Shown: piece after piece, positions 1-8,439 of the stretch
Numbering within the stretch: position 1 is the stretch's first letter
Layout of the letters: every line of letters starts with the position of its first letter
Source: SZUA-152 sp964401355
GTDB taxonomy: Bacteria > Pseudomonadota > Gammaproteobacteria > SZUA-152
Reading direction: 5' to 3'
NCBI GenBank assembly: GCA_964401355.1
Contig: CAYNYJ010000013.1
Span: 1-51,235, forward strand
Length of the DNA stretch: 51,235 nt
Notes under the pieces: model-generated
The model's database searches: none
The model's input: the letters and a program-made list of their open reading frames with translations, nothing else
Told to the model about the DNA's origin: nothing
Made by a program: the position numbers and the translations under genes

Positions 1-49
1 GCCTGCAAAACACAAGCAAATTCGCATATTTGCGCCGTGTTTTGCAGGC
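1..49. repeat. Nested perfect palindrome
   Basis: The outer arms GCCTGCAAAACAC (1-13) and GTGTTTTGCAGGC (37-49) are perfect reverse complements. They enclose a second perfect inverted repeat, GCAAAT (16-21) with ATTTGC (28-33). The whole could fold into one long hairpin. There is no T-run after it, so it is not an obvious terminator. It may belong to an element that continues to the left of the window. Confidence 0.7.
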
Positions 50-144
50 GACTCAAAATGGATCAGGATGATCTATTTTGAAGCCGGGTTAATAGTAGTG
101 GCCATTCACTACCGCTAGTTACTGATATGCCAATATCCGTAAAA

Positions 145-190
145 CAAACGGGGCCCCGCCAGCGGATAGTGGCGGAGCCCCGTTTGCTTT
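145..190 (+). terminator. Strong hairpin followed by T-rich tract
   Basis: CAAACGGGGC (145-154) pairs perfectly with GCCCCGTTTG (177-186), and inner CCGCC/GGCGG extend the stem. CTTTTA follows. It probably ends a rightward transcript from a gene left of the window. The A-rich left flank means it could also work leftward. Confidence 0.6.
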
Positions 191-302
191 TATCGGACGC
201 ACATCGGGCCACGATCAGTGAACCCGATTTACTTCTTAACTTCGTGCATGTGTGCACCCAAACCCTAATCGTCCACCCGCACCTATTATTTAATATTTTC
301 TA

Positions 303-321
303 ATATTCTAATTAAGAATAT
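303..321. promoter_or_regulatory. AT-rich inverted repeat, candidate operator
   Basis: ATATTCT (303-309) and AGAATAT (315-321) are perfect 7-base arms around AATTA, about 145 bases before the first spondin-domain gene and in the most AT-rich part of its leader. It resembles a dimeric regulator site in shape only. No regulator is identified, and AT-rich palindromes also arise by chance. Confidence 0.3.
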
Positions 322-465
322 CCACAGAGATTTAAAATGTGAACAAATTGTGATGAATTCGTGATGTTTGCGTCGAAGCCACGGCAGACACTGACCGAGT
401 TCGCGGTCGCCCCCATGGGCCGCTGCGGAATAACACAACCACTTCAATCAGCTCGGAGATTCAAC

Positions 466-1221
466 ATGAACGGAAACACACACACTGCGACCCGCAGCGG
501 CTTTCGCAAACACTCGCTAACACTGGCTCTGGCCGCCGGTCTTACTGCGACTTTTGGCGCAGGTATGGCCCAGGCCGCAACCTGGGACGTCACTGTCACC
601 AATCTTACCCACGGTAATCATTTCACGCCCTTACTGCTCACCGCGCACGCACACGATGCGCCGATTTTTGAAGTGGGTACGGCCGCCTCGCTGCCCATGG
701 AGCACATGGCCGAATGTGGTCACCTCGCCCCGTTGCTAGCGAGTGCGGAAGTCGGTGCTGCCGATGCAGACACCATCGCCAATCCCGCCGGTGGTTTGCT
801 GGCCCCCGGCCTCAACACCACGGCAATGCTGGTCACCACCGAAACGCACCTCACGGTCGTGGCCATGGTGCTGCCGACCAATGACGCCTTTCTCGGTTTA
901 TCCCAACACATCCCCACCGAAGCCGGCACGTACACTTACTATGTCAACGCATATGATGCTGGCACTGAAGGTAACGATGAAGTGTTAATGACCTCCGGCG
1001 CATGTAGCTACACCGATATCGGCATGATGCCCGGCGCTCCCGGCGGTGATGCGGGTATGAATGGTTCCGGCGTCACCAGTAGCGACACCAACACCACGAT
1101 CCACGTGCATCGTGGCGTACTAGGTGACCAGGATCCCGTCGCCGGTAACAGCGACCTGAACAGCAGCATTCATCGCTGGCAAAACCCGGTGGCCAAAATC
1201 ACTGTCACCGTCACACCATAA
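466..1221 (+). CDS. Exported spondin-domain protein
   Basis: The product is about 251 residues with a Sec signal peptide: basic start, hydrophobic LTLALAAGLTATF, cleavage after AQA near residue 35. The mature part opens with WDVTVTNLTHGNHFTPLL and continues through FEVG, which matches the Spondin_N domain seen in many secreted bacterial proteins of unknown role. NDAF and a DAGTEGNDE segment further on are also typical. The start at 466 is preferred over the upstream frame opening at 361 because a GGAGA ribosome site precedes it and the signal peptide starts there. A paralogous lipoprotein gene follows 14 bases later, so the two are probably co-transcribed. In animals spondin domains bind surfaces and matrix; the function here is unknown. 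Confidence 0.85.
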   Translation: MNGNTHTATRSGFRKHSLTLALAAGLTATFGAGMAQAATWDVTVTNLTHGNHFTPLLLTAHAHDAPIFEVGTAASLPMEHMAECGHLAPLLASAEVGAADADTIANPAGGLLAPGLNTTAMLVTTETHLTVVAMVLPTNDAFLGLSQHIPTEAGTYTYYVNAYDAGTEGNDEVLMTSGACSYTDIGMMPGAPGGDAGMNGSGVTSSDTNTTIHVHRGVLGDQDPVAGNSDLNSSIHRWQNPVAKITVTVTP

Positions 1222-1235
1222 AACGGGAGAATGTC

Positions 1236-2015
1236 ATGCGATTATTTAACCGTTTTACCAAGGCTTTAAATAAAAGAGGCTCTTCACACAAGCATCTGCC
1301 CAGCTATTTGGCCGTCGCCGGCATCGCCGCAGGTGTGCTAACGCTGAGCGGCTGCCTACACGATGAAAGTGATGACGATACTGCGGCAGCGACTCAAGCC
1401 ACTTATCAGGTCACGGTGTACAACCTCACTAACAATCAACCTCTGACTCCGCTAGGCGTCGTGCTTCACGAGTCCGGGTATACCCCGTGGCAATTAGGCG
1501 AAGCCGTCAGTGTAGGCTTGGAGACTTTGGCTGAATCAGGTAGTACCTCGAGTTTTCTGAACGAAGCCGATGCTGACGCCGCAGTGGTCGCCAGCGCCAG
1601 CTCCAGCAACGGGCCATTCGGACCGGGCAGTACAGAAACCATCACCATCAGCGTTGACCCCTCCAGCAGCCTGCAACTCACGGTTGCGAGCATGTTGGCC
1701 AACACCAACGATGCCTTTACCGGCGTGCGCAACTGGAGTATCGGTGGACTGGCGGAGGGGGACAGTGCCTCAACCATGACCCACGTGTTCGACGCTGGCA
1801 CCGAAGCCAACACCGAAACCGCGGACACCATGCCAGGGCCAGCAGCGATGGGAGGCATGGCGGAAGGTTTCAATGCCAACCGTGAAATGCTGAACCGGCT
1901 CACGATTCACGGCGGTGTAGTCACTGCCGATGACGGGTTGACGACCTCTGCCCTCAATGAATCACATCGTTGGTTAGGTCAGGCAGCAAAAATAGTGGTG
2001 ACGCGGACACAATAA
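1236..2015 (+). CDS. Spondin-domain lipoprotein
   Basis: The product is 259 residues. After a basic N-terminus a hydrophobic stretch ends in the lipobox LSGC near residue 40, so the protein is probably lipid-anchored. The residue after the cysteine is Leu, which by the usual rule favours the outer membrane. An acidic linker (DESDDDT) leads into a Spondin_N domain beginning YQVTVYNLTNNQPLTPLG, with NDAF and DAGTEANTE motifs shared with the preceding gene. The pair looks like an old tandem duplication in which one copy is soluble and the other anchored. A clear terminator follows. Function unknown. Confidence 0.85.
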   Translation: MRLFNRFTKALNKRGSSHKHLPSYLAVAGIAAGVLTLSGCLHDESDDDTAAATQATYQVTVYNLTNNQPLTPLGVVLHESGYTPWQLGEAVSVGLETLAESGSTSSFLNEADADAAVVASASSSNGPFGPGSTETITISVDPSSSLQLTVASMLANTNDAFTGVRNWSIGGLAEGDSASTMTHVFDAGTEANTETADTMPGPAAMGGMAEGFNANREMLNRLTIHGGVVTADDGLTTSALNESHRWLGQAAKIVVTRTQ

Positions 2016-2031
2016 ACCCTGCACTGCGCAA

Positions 2032-2070
2032 GGCTCGGCCTTTCTTCCCTTGAGAGGTCGAGCCTTTTTT
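2032..2070 (+). terminator. Rho-independent terminator of the spondin gene pair
   Basis: GGCTCGGCCTTTC (2032-2044) pairs with GAGAGGTCGAGCC (2052-2064) with one mismatch and one G-T pair, around TTCCCTT. Six T follow. It lies 17 bases past the stop of the lipoprotein gene. Confidence 0.9.
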
Positions 2071-2152
2071 GCGGCGGCGATGTTACGATGGTAATTATGG
2101 TGACACCCGATACTATTTTCAACATAACGATGAATAGATCTATCCAGACTCT

Positions 2153-4669
2153 TCAAAAAGAAAGCTCAGAACCCTTTTTTACCCCCCCGCCAACGATTGC
2201 AGGCAAACTGATTACAAAGGTTGAACCCTTGCCCTCTTCACTACTCGCCTGAATATCTCCGCCCATCGTACGGCAAAGCGTACGACTAATCGTCAGCCCC
2301 AAACCAGTCCCGCCAAATTCCGCAACCGTATTTGAGTGAACCTGCTGGAAGGCCTGAAACAGCACCGACAATTGCTCGTTGCTCATGCCAACACCCGTAT
2401 CAACAACCGTAAATAACAAAGTGGCGTCATCGCTACTGTCAGTACGGCGCACATTCAACTCAATCTTGCCGTTACGGGTAAATTTTACGGCATTACTCAG
2501 CAGATTCAGTATCGATTGACGCACCCACAAATTATCCACAACCATTTCACCCAGGTTTTCCTCGCAGTTAACAACGAATTTATTATTATTTTTCTTCATC
2601 ATCATGCCCATGCCCGTCACCACGTCATTAACCAATACCGCGACATCAAAACGTTCGACATGCATTTCCATTTTTCCTGCTTCTATTTTGGAAAGATCAA
2701 GAATGCTATTAATCAATTTCAGCAAGTGATGCCCGGAAGAAAATATTTTGTTTAAATCATGGGCCAACTCGCCGGACCCCAAATTTTTTGCATCCTCATG
2801 CAGGATTTCACTATAACCAATAATCGCATTTAAGGGCGTGCGTAATTCATGACTCATGTTGGCCAAAAAAGTGCTTTTGGCACGATTCGCCTGCTCGGCC
2901 TGTTCACGCAAAATTTGCAAATCTGCAGTACGCTCACGCACCAGTTCTTCCAATTGATGGCGATGAGCGTGCAGCTCGAACTCGGCCTTTTTCTTATCGC
3001 TAATATCACGCAGGGTCACAATATAGTTCCATTCATTACCCACTTGCATTTCACCAACAGAAACTTCGGCCGGAAGGCGAGATCCATCTTTTCGTGTCAC
3101 CTGAACTTCATGGCGTCTGCCAACAGCACTCACATGCTCTCGCCCCAAAAAATGCCAGAGTCCCGGATCACAACTGCTTTTTTTCACATCGCAAGAAAAT
3201 TGACTGACGCAACGACCCACTACTTCACTGGCCAGATAGCCGGTGATATGTTCCGCTGCGGGATTAAACGTTTGCACAATACTGTTACTGTCGATGGTGA
3301 TTACTCCATCCATCATGTTATCCAACAACGTTCGAAAGTGAAGCTCTCGCCCGCGTAACAGATTTTCGGCTAGTCGGCGTTCTGTGATATCACGGAAAAA
3401 AATAGAAAGCCCGTTCGGGTGTGGATAAGCTTGTGTCTCTATCCACGTATCAGAAAGTGAGTAATAAGCTTCAAATGCCACCACCACATTATCCAGTATC
3501 GCCGCTTGAAACTGCTGCGAAAAAGTCGCAGACAATCCAGGAAACCGATCCCATAACATACCGCCCAGAATTTCCTCGCGCGACACCTGAAATAATCGTT
3601 CTGCCCGCTGGTTGCAATACGTCACGATGTATTCATCACTGATCGCAAGATAGGCATCATTGGTCGATTCTAAAAGATGTGACACATGTTCGTTGGCGCG
3701 CAATAAATCATCGGCAGCGGTTTTACGCGCCGTCACATCCCGCATAAAAACCTTGACCATCGGCGCACCATTGAGCATTAGCAAATTAGCGTGCACATCC
3801 ACATACAACAAGGCACCACCCGGCTGATGTACGATGGCTTCAAAAAATGTCGCGCCATCACGTCGAATGTCATGCAATACACTTAAACGTTGCGAACCCC
3901 CGGAAAAATGATCCCCCAGCGAACTGCCAATTAAATCGTGCGTATAGACGTCAAACAGCTTTATCGCAGCATCATTGGCTTCACACACTATCAAGTCACC
4001 ATCCAGTACCACAATAGGACAGGACGCCATTTCATTGAGCAAGCGAAAACGTTCCTGTCGCTGCAATTCATTTTCAAGTGGTGCAACAGCTTTAGAAGAT
4101 GCCTTTTTCTCGGCATTCTCTACATTTTCGGTAGTCGTTTCAGGATGGGTTGAATCACCTTTGATATGCACTGACAATCGATAAGCTAATTGTTGCACCG
4201 CACGGTCAAGAGCGGCGATTTCCATGGGTAAAAACACCGAACCCTGCTCAGAACGACCCACGATAATAATGCCGAATACTTTACCTGCTAGCTGCACTGG
4301 CGCCGACAATATTTTCGACAATGAAAATAATTTTTCTAACGCAAGATCTTCCTCGGGAGCACGCTCAGACAATTCAAACGCCGTTGCTCCGCCGGCCGCA
4401 AATACTCGTGACACAATGGATGAACCATCCAACGAAATCAAAATTGATGCATTCATCGGCACCGTTCGCGACGAATGCGCGACCACTGACAAAGAATTTA
4501 AATTGACATCATGTGCCAATACAAGATGCACACCATCCGGAAGTTGACGTTTTAGTCTGGAAAAATTGACCCGCACACAGCGCCCAATGGATGCTAGAGA
4601 AGAAAGTTCTTGTGGTGCGTTTAATATTGCTTGTGACATAACAGCACGAATACCCAAAATCTCAGGCAT
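2153..4669 (-). CDS. Multi-PAS/GAF sensor histidine kinase
   Basis: An 838-residue kinase with no evident membrane segment, so probably cytoplasmic. Order: GAF-like region (about 25-170), PAS 1 (about 205-315), PAS 2 (about 325-435), PAS 3 (about 445-560), a coiled coil, HisKA with the phospho-acceptor motif SHELRTPLNAIIGYSE near 605, then a HATPase_c domain with DTGVGMS and FGGTGLGL near 785. There is no receiver domain, so it must signal to a separate partner; candidates are the lone receivers at 6468 and 39751. The ATG at 4669 has AGAGGTG seven bases before it. The ligand cannot be told from sequence. Confidence 0.9.
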   Translation of the reverse strand: MPEILGIRAVMSQAILNAPQELSSLASIGRCVRVNFSRLKRQLPDGVHLVLAHDVNLNSLSVVAHSSRTVPMNASILISLDGSSIVSRVFAAGGATAFELSERAPEEDLALEKLFSLSKILSAPVQLAGKVFGIIIVGRSEQGSVFLPMEIAALDRAVQQLAYRLSVHIKGDSTHPETTTENVENAEKKASSKAVAPLENELQRQERFRLLNEMASCPIVVLDGDLIVCEANDAAIKLFDVYTHDLIGSSLGDHFSGGSQRLSVLHDIRRDGATFFEAIVHQPGGALLYVDVHANLLMLNGAPMVKVFMRDVTARKTAADDLLRANEHVSHLLESTNDAYLAISDEYIVTYCNQRAERLFQVSREEILGGMLWDRFPGLSATFSQQFQAAILDNVVVAFEAYYSLSDTWIETQAYPHPNGLSIFFRDITERRLAENLLRGRELHFRTLLDNMMDGVITIDSNSIVQTFNPAAEHITGYLASEVVGRCVSQFSCDVKKSSCDPGLWHFLGREHVSAVGRRHEVQVTRKDGSRLPAEVSVGEMQVGNEWNYIVTLRDISDKKKAEFELHAHRHQLEELVRERTADLQILREQAEQANRAKSTFLANMSHELRTPLNAIIGYSEILHEDAKNLGSGELAHDLNKIFSSGHHLLKLINSILDLSKIEAGKMEMHVERFDVAVLVNDVVTGMGMMMKKNNNKFVVNCEENLGEMVVDNLWVRQSILNLLSNAVKFTRNGKIELNVRRTDSSDDATLLFTVVDTGVGMSNEQLSVLFQAFQQVHSNTVAEFGGTGLGLTISRTLCRTMGGDIQASSEEGKGSTFVISLPAIVGGGVKKGSELSF

Positions 4670-4866
4670 TCAAAACACCTCTGTTTTTGCTTAGTGTGAG
4701 AGGTTTCCCTGCTAACACCGCTAACCTTGTACACTGGCCAAGCTCCCCTCCATGAAGTTCATGCCAGCCAGAATTTTCGTTTTTCAGATTAGTTTATCGG
4801 CCAAAAGCAGATGTTCTTGAACAGACCCTGCCAGAGCGTAGCGCGGAAAATCGCAGTAGCGCACTC

Positions 4867-4886
4867 ATAAAAACAACATTTTGTTG
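4867..4886 (-). terminator. Weak hairpin plus T-run after trmO
   Basis: Read on the minus strand, CAACA-AAA-TGTTG is followed by TTTTTATG. The stem is only 5 bp, but it lies 13 bases after the trmO stop and the T-run is well placed. Confidence 0.45.
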
Positions 4887-4898
4887 CCCGCGACTTAA

Positions 4899-5642
4899 TT
4901 ATTCAACGATTGGCTGCAACGCCTGTACCTCTATTACTTGCCCCGCTACCGCCCATTGCACATCAAAGTCATACAATCGCATGCCAAAATTCTGCTGCAC
5001 AACATCATTTGCACAATAAGCGGGGCGCGGATCAGCCCGCAAAATTTGCTCGATTAATTGTCGCAAACCGGGAATCCCCGATGTCTCTAACACCGCACAT
5101 TGCTGCGCCGCCAACTCACTGAACTTGACCACCAGCGCAGTAACCGGTGGCTGCGTCGCATAACCGCCTCGCGCCTTGGGCAATGCATCGGCGTATGGCA
5201 CATAAGGTTTGATATCCAGAACTGGTGTACCATCCAGCAAATCAGCTCCGCGTAACTGCAACTGGCAATGCCCTCCACTGCAATCAATACGATCCAGTAA
5301 CACCGCAGATAGACCAATGGGGTTTGGCCGGAATGGCGAACGCGAGGCAAACACACCGAGGCGCTGATTCCCTCCCAAGCGTGGTGGCCGCACCGTAGGC
5401 TTCCAGGCCTGCCGTTTTAATTGATGAAATACGAAGATCACCCAAATATGCGAAAACCCCTCCAACTCCACCAAAGCTTCAGGACAATCATACGGTGCGT
5501 ATAATTCCAGTGTCGCCCGAGATGCCGTCACCAGACCCGCCTGTCGCGGAATACCAAATTTTTCTTTATAACAAGAACGAATGACACCGATGGGTTTGAA
5601 CGAAACGGATTCAAACGCTGGGGACTGGAAAGAAGCTGTCAT
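4899..5642 (-). CDS. trmO: tRNA (N6-threonylcarbamoyladenosine37-N6)-methyltransferase TrmO
   Basis: A 247-residue protein of the TsaA/YaeB family, which methylates t6A at position 37 of ANN-decoding tRNAs (tRNA-Thr in E. coli) using S-adenosylmethionine. Visible family hallmarks are the opening PIGVIRSCYKEKFGIPRQ, then ELEGFSHIWVIFVFH, the signature ASRSPFRPNPIGLS and LLDGTPVLDIKPYVPYAD. Length is close to the roughly 235 residues of E. coli. AGAGAT precedes the ATG. It stands alone between two unrelated genes. Confidence 0.93.
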   Translation of the reverse strand: MTASFQSPAFESVSFKPIGVIRSCYKEKFGIPRQAGLVTASRATLELYAPYDCPEALVELEGFSHIWVIFVFHQLKRQAWKPTVRPPRLGGNQRLGVFASRSPFRPNPIGLSAVLLDRIDCSGGHCQLQLRGADLLDGTPVLDIKPYVPYADALPKARGGYATQPPVTALVVKFSELAAQQCAVLETSGIPGLRQLIEQILRADPRPAYCANDVVQQNFGMRLYDFDVQWAVAGQVIEVQALQPIVE

Positions 5643-5758
5643 CTTTATCTCTGTGGGTAAAGCAGTGGCCTGCTATTTAAAAAACCGTTGATGAATTATC
5701 AAAGTAAAAGAGTGCTAGTATCAAAGTGGCTTTCACATTACCCACTATAGCGAACTCC

Positions 5759-6136
5759 ATGCGTTTACTTGCCGTTATTGAACAAGGTGGCTACCCGGAC
5801 TTCAATGAAGTTTATAAATCTGCCGGGTTTGATATCAACACCGTACATTCTACCCGTAAAGCCCTTGCATTCATCAAACGCCAGCCTCCAGACATCATTG
5901 TCGCTGAGTTTATCTATAGCCCAAGTTACGGCAGTAAAATCAGCAATTTTGAAGCGCTGACTGCGGGCATGCAACGCGATGCGCCTAATGCCCGCTTAAT
6001 TGCACTTATCGACCCACACAATCTAACCCACCTTGAAAGTCTTGCCGATCAGTTACCCCAACATGAAGTATTACACTTTCCGATTTCCAACCAGCAACTC
6101 TCACGGGCAATCGAGCGTTTATGCCCAACATACTAA
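5759..6136 (+). CDS. Pseudo-receiver-like conserved protein
   Basis: A 125-residue protein from the ATG at 5759 (a GTG at 5726 would add 11 residues; neither has a good ribosome site). It has the alternating pattern of a response-regulator receiver: beta 1 LLAVIEQ, beta 3 DIIVAEF, beta 4 RLIALID, beta 5 VLHFPIS. The residues needed for phosphotransfer are not there: the acidic pair of beta 1 reads EQ, the phosphorylated Asp position reads Glu, and the Lys-Pro after beta 5 reads Phe-Pro. It therefore looks like a non-phosphorylatable receiver. The alignment is by eye and the function is unknown. Confidence 0.65.
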   Translation: MRLLAVIEQGGYPDFNEVYKSAGFDINTVHSTRKALAFIKRQPPDIIVAEFIYSPSYGSKISNFEALTAGMQRDAPNARLIALIDPHNLTHLESLADQLPQHEVLHFPISNQQLSRAIERLCPTY

Positions 6137-6467
6137 CAAGTCACTAATAATGAATACTATTCATGTTACTTAAATCCACCGTCATACCGGCGAATGCCAG
6201 TATCCAGGAGCTGGATATAAACATATCAAAGCCCGTTACCCTGTCAACATTAACCTAAAATACAGCCTTGCATGTATTGCCACCCTCCCTGGATGCCGGC
6301 ATTCGCCGGCATGACGACCGGGATTTTAAAAAGAAGCAGTATGCTTTTCAGGCGACTGGACTGGGTAGTAAATCATTGAAATAAAAAAACCAGGATAAAG
6401 GCCCTTGCCGTACCAAATTTGTATTCAAGCCGCTACTGACTTTATGATAGGACGCCACTGAATTTGA
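6137..6467. other. Gene-free gap holding a MITE-like repeat
   Basis: This 331-base gap between the pseudo-receiver and the CheY-like gene contains no convincing reading frame. Most of it is the inverted-repeat element at 6181-6315. The remaining 150 bases form the leader of the CheY-like gene. Confidence 0.6.
6181..6315. repeat. MITE-like element with terminal inverted repeats
   Basis: The left arm (6181-6210, GTCATACCGGCGAATGCC then AGTATCCAGGAG) and the right arm (6285-6315) are imperfect reverse complements over about 30 bases, with three mismatches and one single-base gap. They flank about 75 AT-rich bases without a reading frame. GTCAT-CCGGCGAATGCCGG arms of this kind are widespread proteobacterial intergenic repeats. 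A more degraded relative lies at 16414-16503. Confidence 0.65.
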
Positions 6468-6971
6468 ATGACGGACAAACTCCGCAGGACAAATCCGCAG
6501 ATGAAACGATTTACACTCCGAAATCTTTTTACGCGCTCCAGCAAAGCAAACCGGATTAAAGAACGACGCCAACACCCACGTCCTGCGGAGGGCTTCGAGC
6601 AGACGATCCTTCTCGTCGATGATTCTCGCACGGTAATTGCCGCATTTACCAAAGTGTTAAGCCAAGCAGGATTCAAAATTATTAGTGCCAATAACGGTCT
6701 CGAAGGCGTCAGCGCCGCCAAATCCCAGCTACCCGATCTCATCCTGATGGACGTAGTTATGCCGGGTCTCAACGGTTTTCAAGCCACCCGCCAAATACGC
6801 AAAAACGAAAGCACTTCGCACATCCCCATTATTATTGTCAGCGGCGAACAACAGGCAACAGAACAATTCTGGGGTAAACGTATCGGTGCCAATGCCTTTC
6901 TTACCAAGCCTGTGGATCGCGCCCAATTCTTTAGTATCATTTTCGAAGCGCTTAAAATAACCAGCCCTTAA
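6468..6971 (+). CDS. CheY/PilH-like single-domain response regulator
   Basis: A 167-residue protein with a basic, low-complexity head of about 45 residues and then one receiver domain. The domain shows ILLVDDSRTV, the phospho-acceptor Asp in LILMDVVMPGLNGF, and the conserved Lys in AFLTKPVDRAQ. There is no output domain. The sequence is closest in feel to PilH of twitching-motility systems, but no pil genes are nearby, so the partner kinase is unknown. An internal ATG at 6501 is a possible alternative start that would remove 11 residues. Confidence 0.85.
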   Translation: MTDKLRRTNPQMKRFTLRNLFTRSSKANRIKERRQHPRPAEGFEQTILLVDDSRTVIAAFTKVLSQAGFKIISANNGLEGVSAAKSQLPDLILMDVVMPGLNGFQATRQIRKNESTSHIPIIIVSGEQQATEQFWGKRIGANAFLTKPVDRAQFFSIIFEALKITSP

Positions 6972-7007
6972 TACAATCTAAGCACAGCGCTTCTCTGCAT
7001 AAGCACG

Positions 7008-7586
7008 CTATATATCCAACAATCGTTGGCTGGCCATACTGTCGGGATAACGTGCCTTTTCAATCGAAAAATAGGCGCGCAACAAATCCGGTTCGAGACC
7101 CAATGCCTGACGAACATCACTTAAATGCCTATCGTGATATACACTGAAATCCACTTCATCCAGGGGAAGACAGCTGGAGATGTAACCCAGCCGCACAGCA
7201 TCCCGAAACACCGCAATATCATTTTCTGAGAACTGATACATCTTCGGATACAGAAATTGGGAGACTAACGAAAACAGATGCTCTTCGGTGGTCGAGACTT
7301 TATTGGTACTGCCCATTGTAAAACCAATGGTGAAAGCCTCATCCATTTCAAGCAAGCCCCGTCCCAACACAATGTGAATACAATCATGCTGGGCCAGGTC
7401 AACAGCACCATGAAACAGGGTAAATCCGGGAATACGGTAATTAGGGTTTTCAACCAGCTGCACCATCAACGGAATTTCTTGTTGACCGGCGCCGACTCGG
7501 CGCATGCCATCGATGGCCTCCGACAAAAGGATATACTCACGGGCCAGAGGCATATGCCATTGACTGTAGTGATTCAGGTCTTCCAT
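7008..7586 (-). CDS. Coq4-motif conserved protein
   Basis: A 192-residue protein from the ATG at 7586 (a GTG immediately precedes it). Its central segment LAQHDCIHIVLGRGLLEMDE fits the HDxxHx11E metal-binding motif described for Coq4, a protein needed for ubiquinone synthesis in yeast and mitochondria. Around the motif are PGFTLFHGAVDL and a mostly helical C-terminal half. There is no signal peptide. Overall similarity to Coq4 cannot be judged by eye, and no ubi genes are nearby. It runs convergent to the CheY-like gene, 36 bases away. Confidence 0.6.
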   Translation of the reverse strand: MEDLNHYSQWHMPLAREYILLSEAIDGMRRVGAGQQEIPLMVQLVENPNYRIPGFTLFHGAVDLAQHDCIHIVLGRGLLEMDEAFTIGFTMGSTNKVSTTEEHLFSLVSQFLYPKMYQFSENDIAVFRDAVRLGYISSCLPLDEVDFSVYHDRHLSDVRQALGLEPDLLRAYFSIEKARYPDSMASQRLLDI

Positions 7587-7685
7587 CACCTAAATATAGC
7601 TCATAAACCTTTAAAAATTAAGGCAATTTAAGCTGTTCGATGCCCTGAGCATCCAAAATTCAGAAAAGAATTTAGCGCGGCAACG

Positions 7686-8315
7686 TTAATATTTGTAAGA
7701 CAGCGTTATAAAATTAAAATTAATTCCTTTATTCGGCACTCGCACGGAACCGTTGGAATAGTGCTGAAATTTGTAGCCCAACCCCCACTGATTGCGATTA
7801 CCAAAATTTATCCCCACCCCAAACAGACTTGAGAATTGAAAATTTGAACCAAACTGATGATCTTCCAAACGACTGACGGAAAACACCGACACCCCCACCC
7901 CTACATCCAGATAGGGCTGGTAATAGCCTTCACTCCCGCTAAAGCGAAACATAGGAACCAGCCCAACCGTGACATTAGCACCGGTCTGACTCGCGTCTCG
8001 CGTGCTTTGCCACTTTGAAAAATCTAACTGCCAATAGGAACTCAACTGCCAGCCAAACACCTCCATCAGATCATCACGCCAATCCCATTCTGCACCGACA
8101 CGAATCACGTAAACATGATCACCACCGCCGACTTCTGATGACATCCGGTCGGCCCCAAGCGGGTTAGTTGTCGCAATCAACGCGGCTGTGGTGGCGGCCG
8201 ATGTCTTCCACAAAAACGACTCAAAGGGCTGATTGGCATGCGCTTGGGGGATTGACAAAAAAAACAGAGAAATTGCGCCCAGGGAGCTGGGCAAAAACGA
8301 AGAAATAAGGCGCAT
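7686..8315 (-). CDS. pagL: PagL-like lipid A 3-O-deacylase (acyloxyacyl hydrolase)
   Basis: A 209-residue outer-membrane barrel with a signal peptide ending in AHA near residue 27. PagL removes the 3-position acyl chain of lipid A. The family signature sits near the C-terminus: GLGYKFQHYSNGSVRVPNKG, carrying the catalytic His and Ser as HYSN. The final strand ends ITLSYKY, with the terminal aromatic residue typical of outer-membrane barrels. Counting from the Ser, the position of the third catalytic residue (Glu in Pseudomonas aeruginosa) appears to be Asn here; a proper alignment is needed to confirm this. Confidence 0.8.
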   Translation of the reverse strand: MRLISSFLPSSLGAISLFFLSIPQAHANQPFESFLWKTSAATTAALIATTNPLGADRMSSEVGGGDHVYVIRVGAEWDWRDDLMEVFGWQLSSYWQLDFSKWQSTRDASQTGANVTVGLVPMFRFSGSEGYYQPYLDVGVGVSVFSVSRLEDHQFGSNFQFSSLFGVGINFGNRNQWGLGYKFQHYSNGSVRVPNKGINFNFITLSYKY

Positions 8316-8439
8316 ATCATTGCAATACCGTGTAAATTTATGGACGCTGGGTAGTATATCGAAGGGGTCTTTGCGGGTCTAGGCGATCACCTTTAGCTTG
8401 GCGACGCAACAAGGTTAAATCAGCGTTAACAGAGAACAC

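Noticed and set aside
63..257. Open frame of 64 codons on the minus strand
   Set aside because: It runs through a strong terminator hairpin (145-190), has no ribosome site and resembles no protein.
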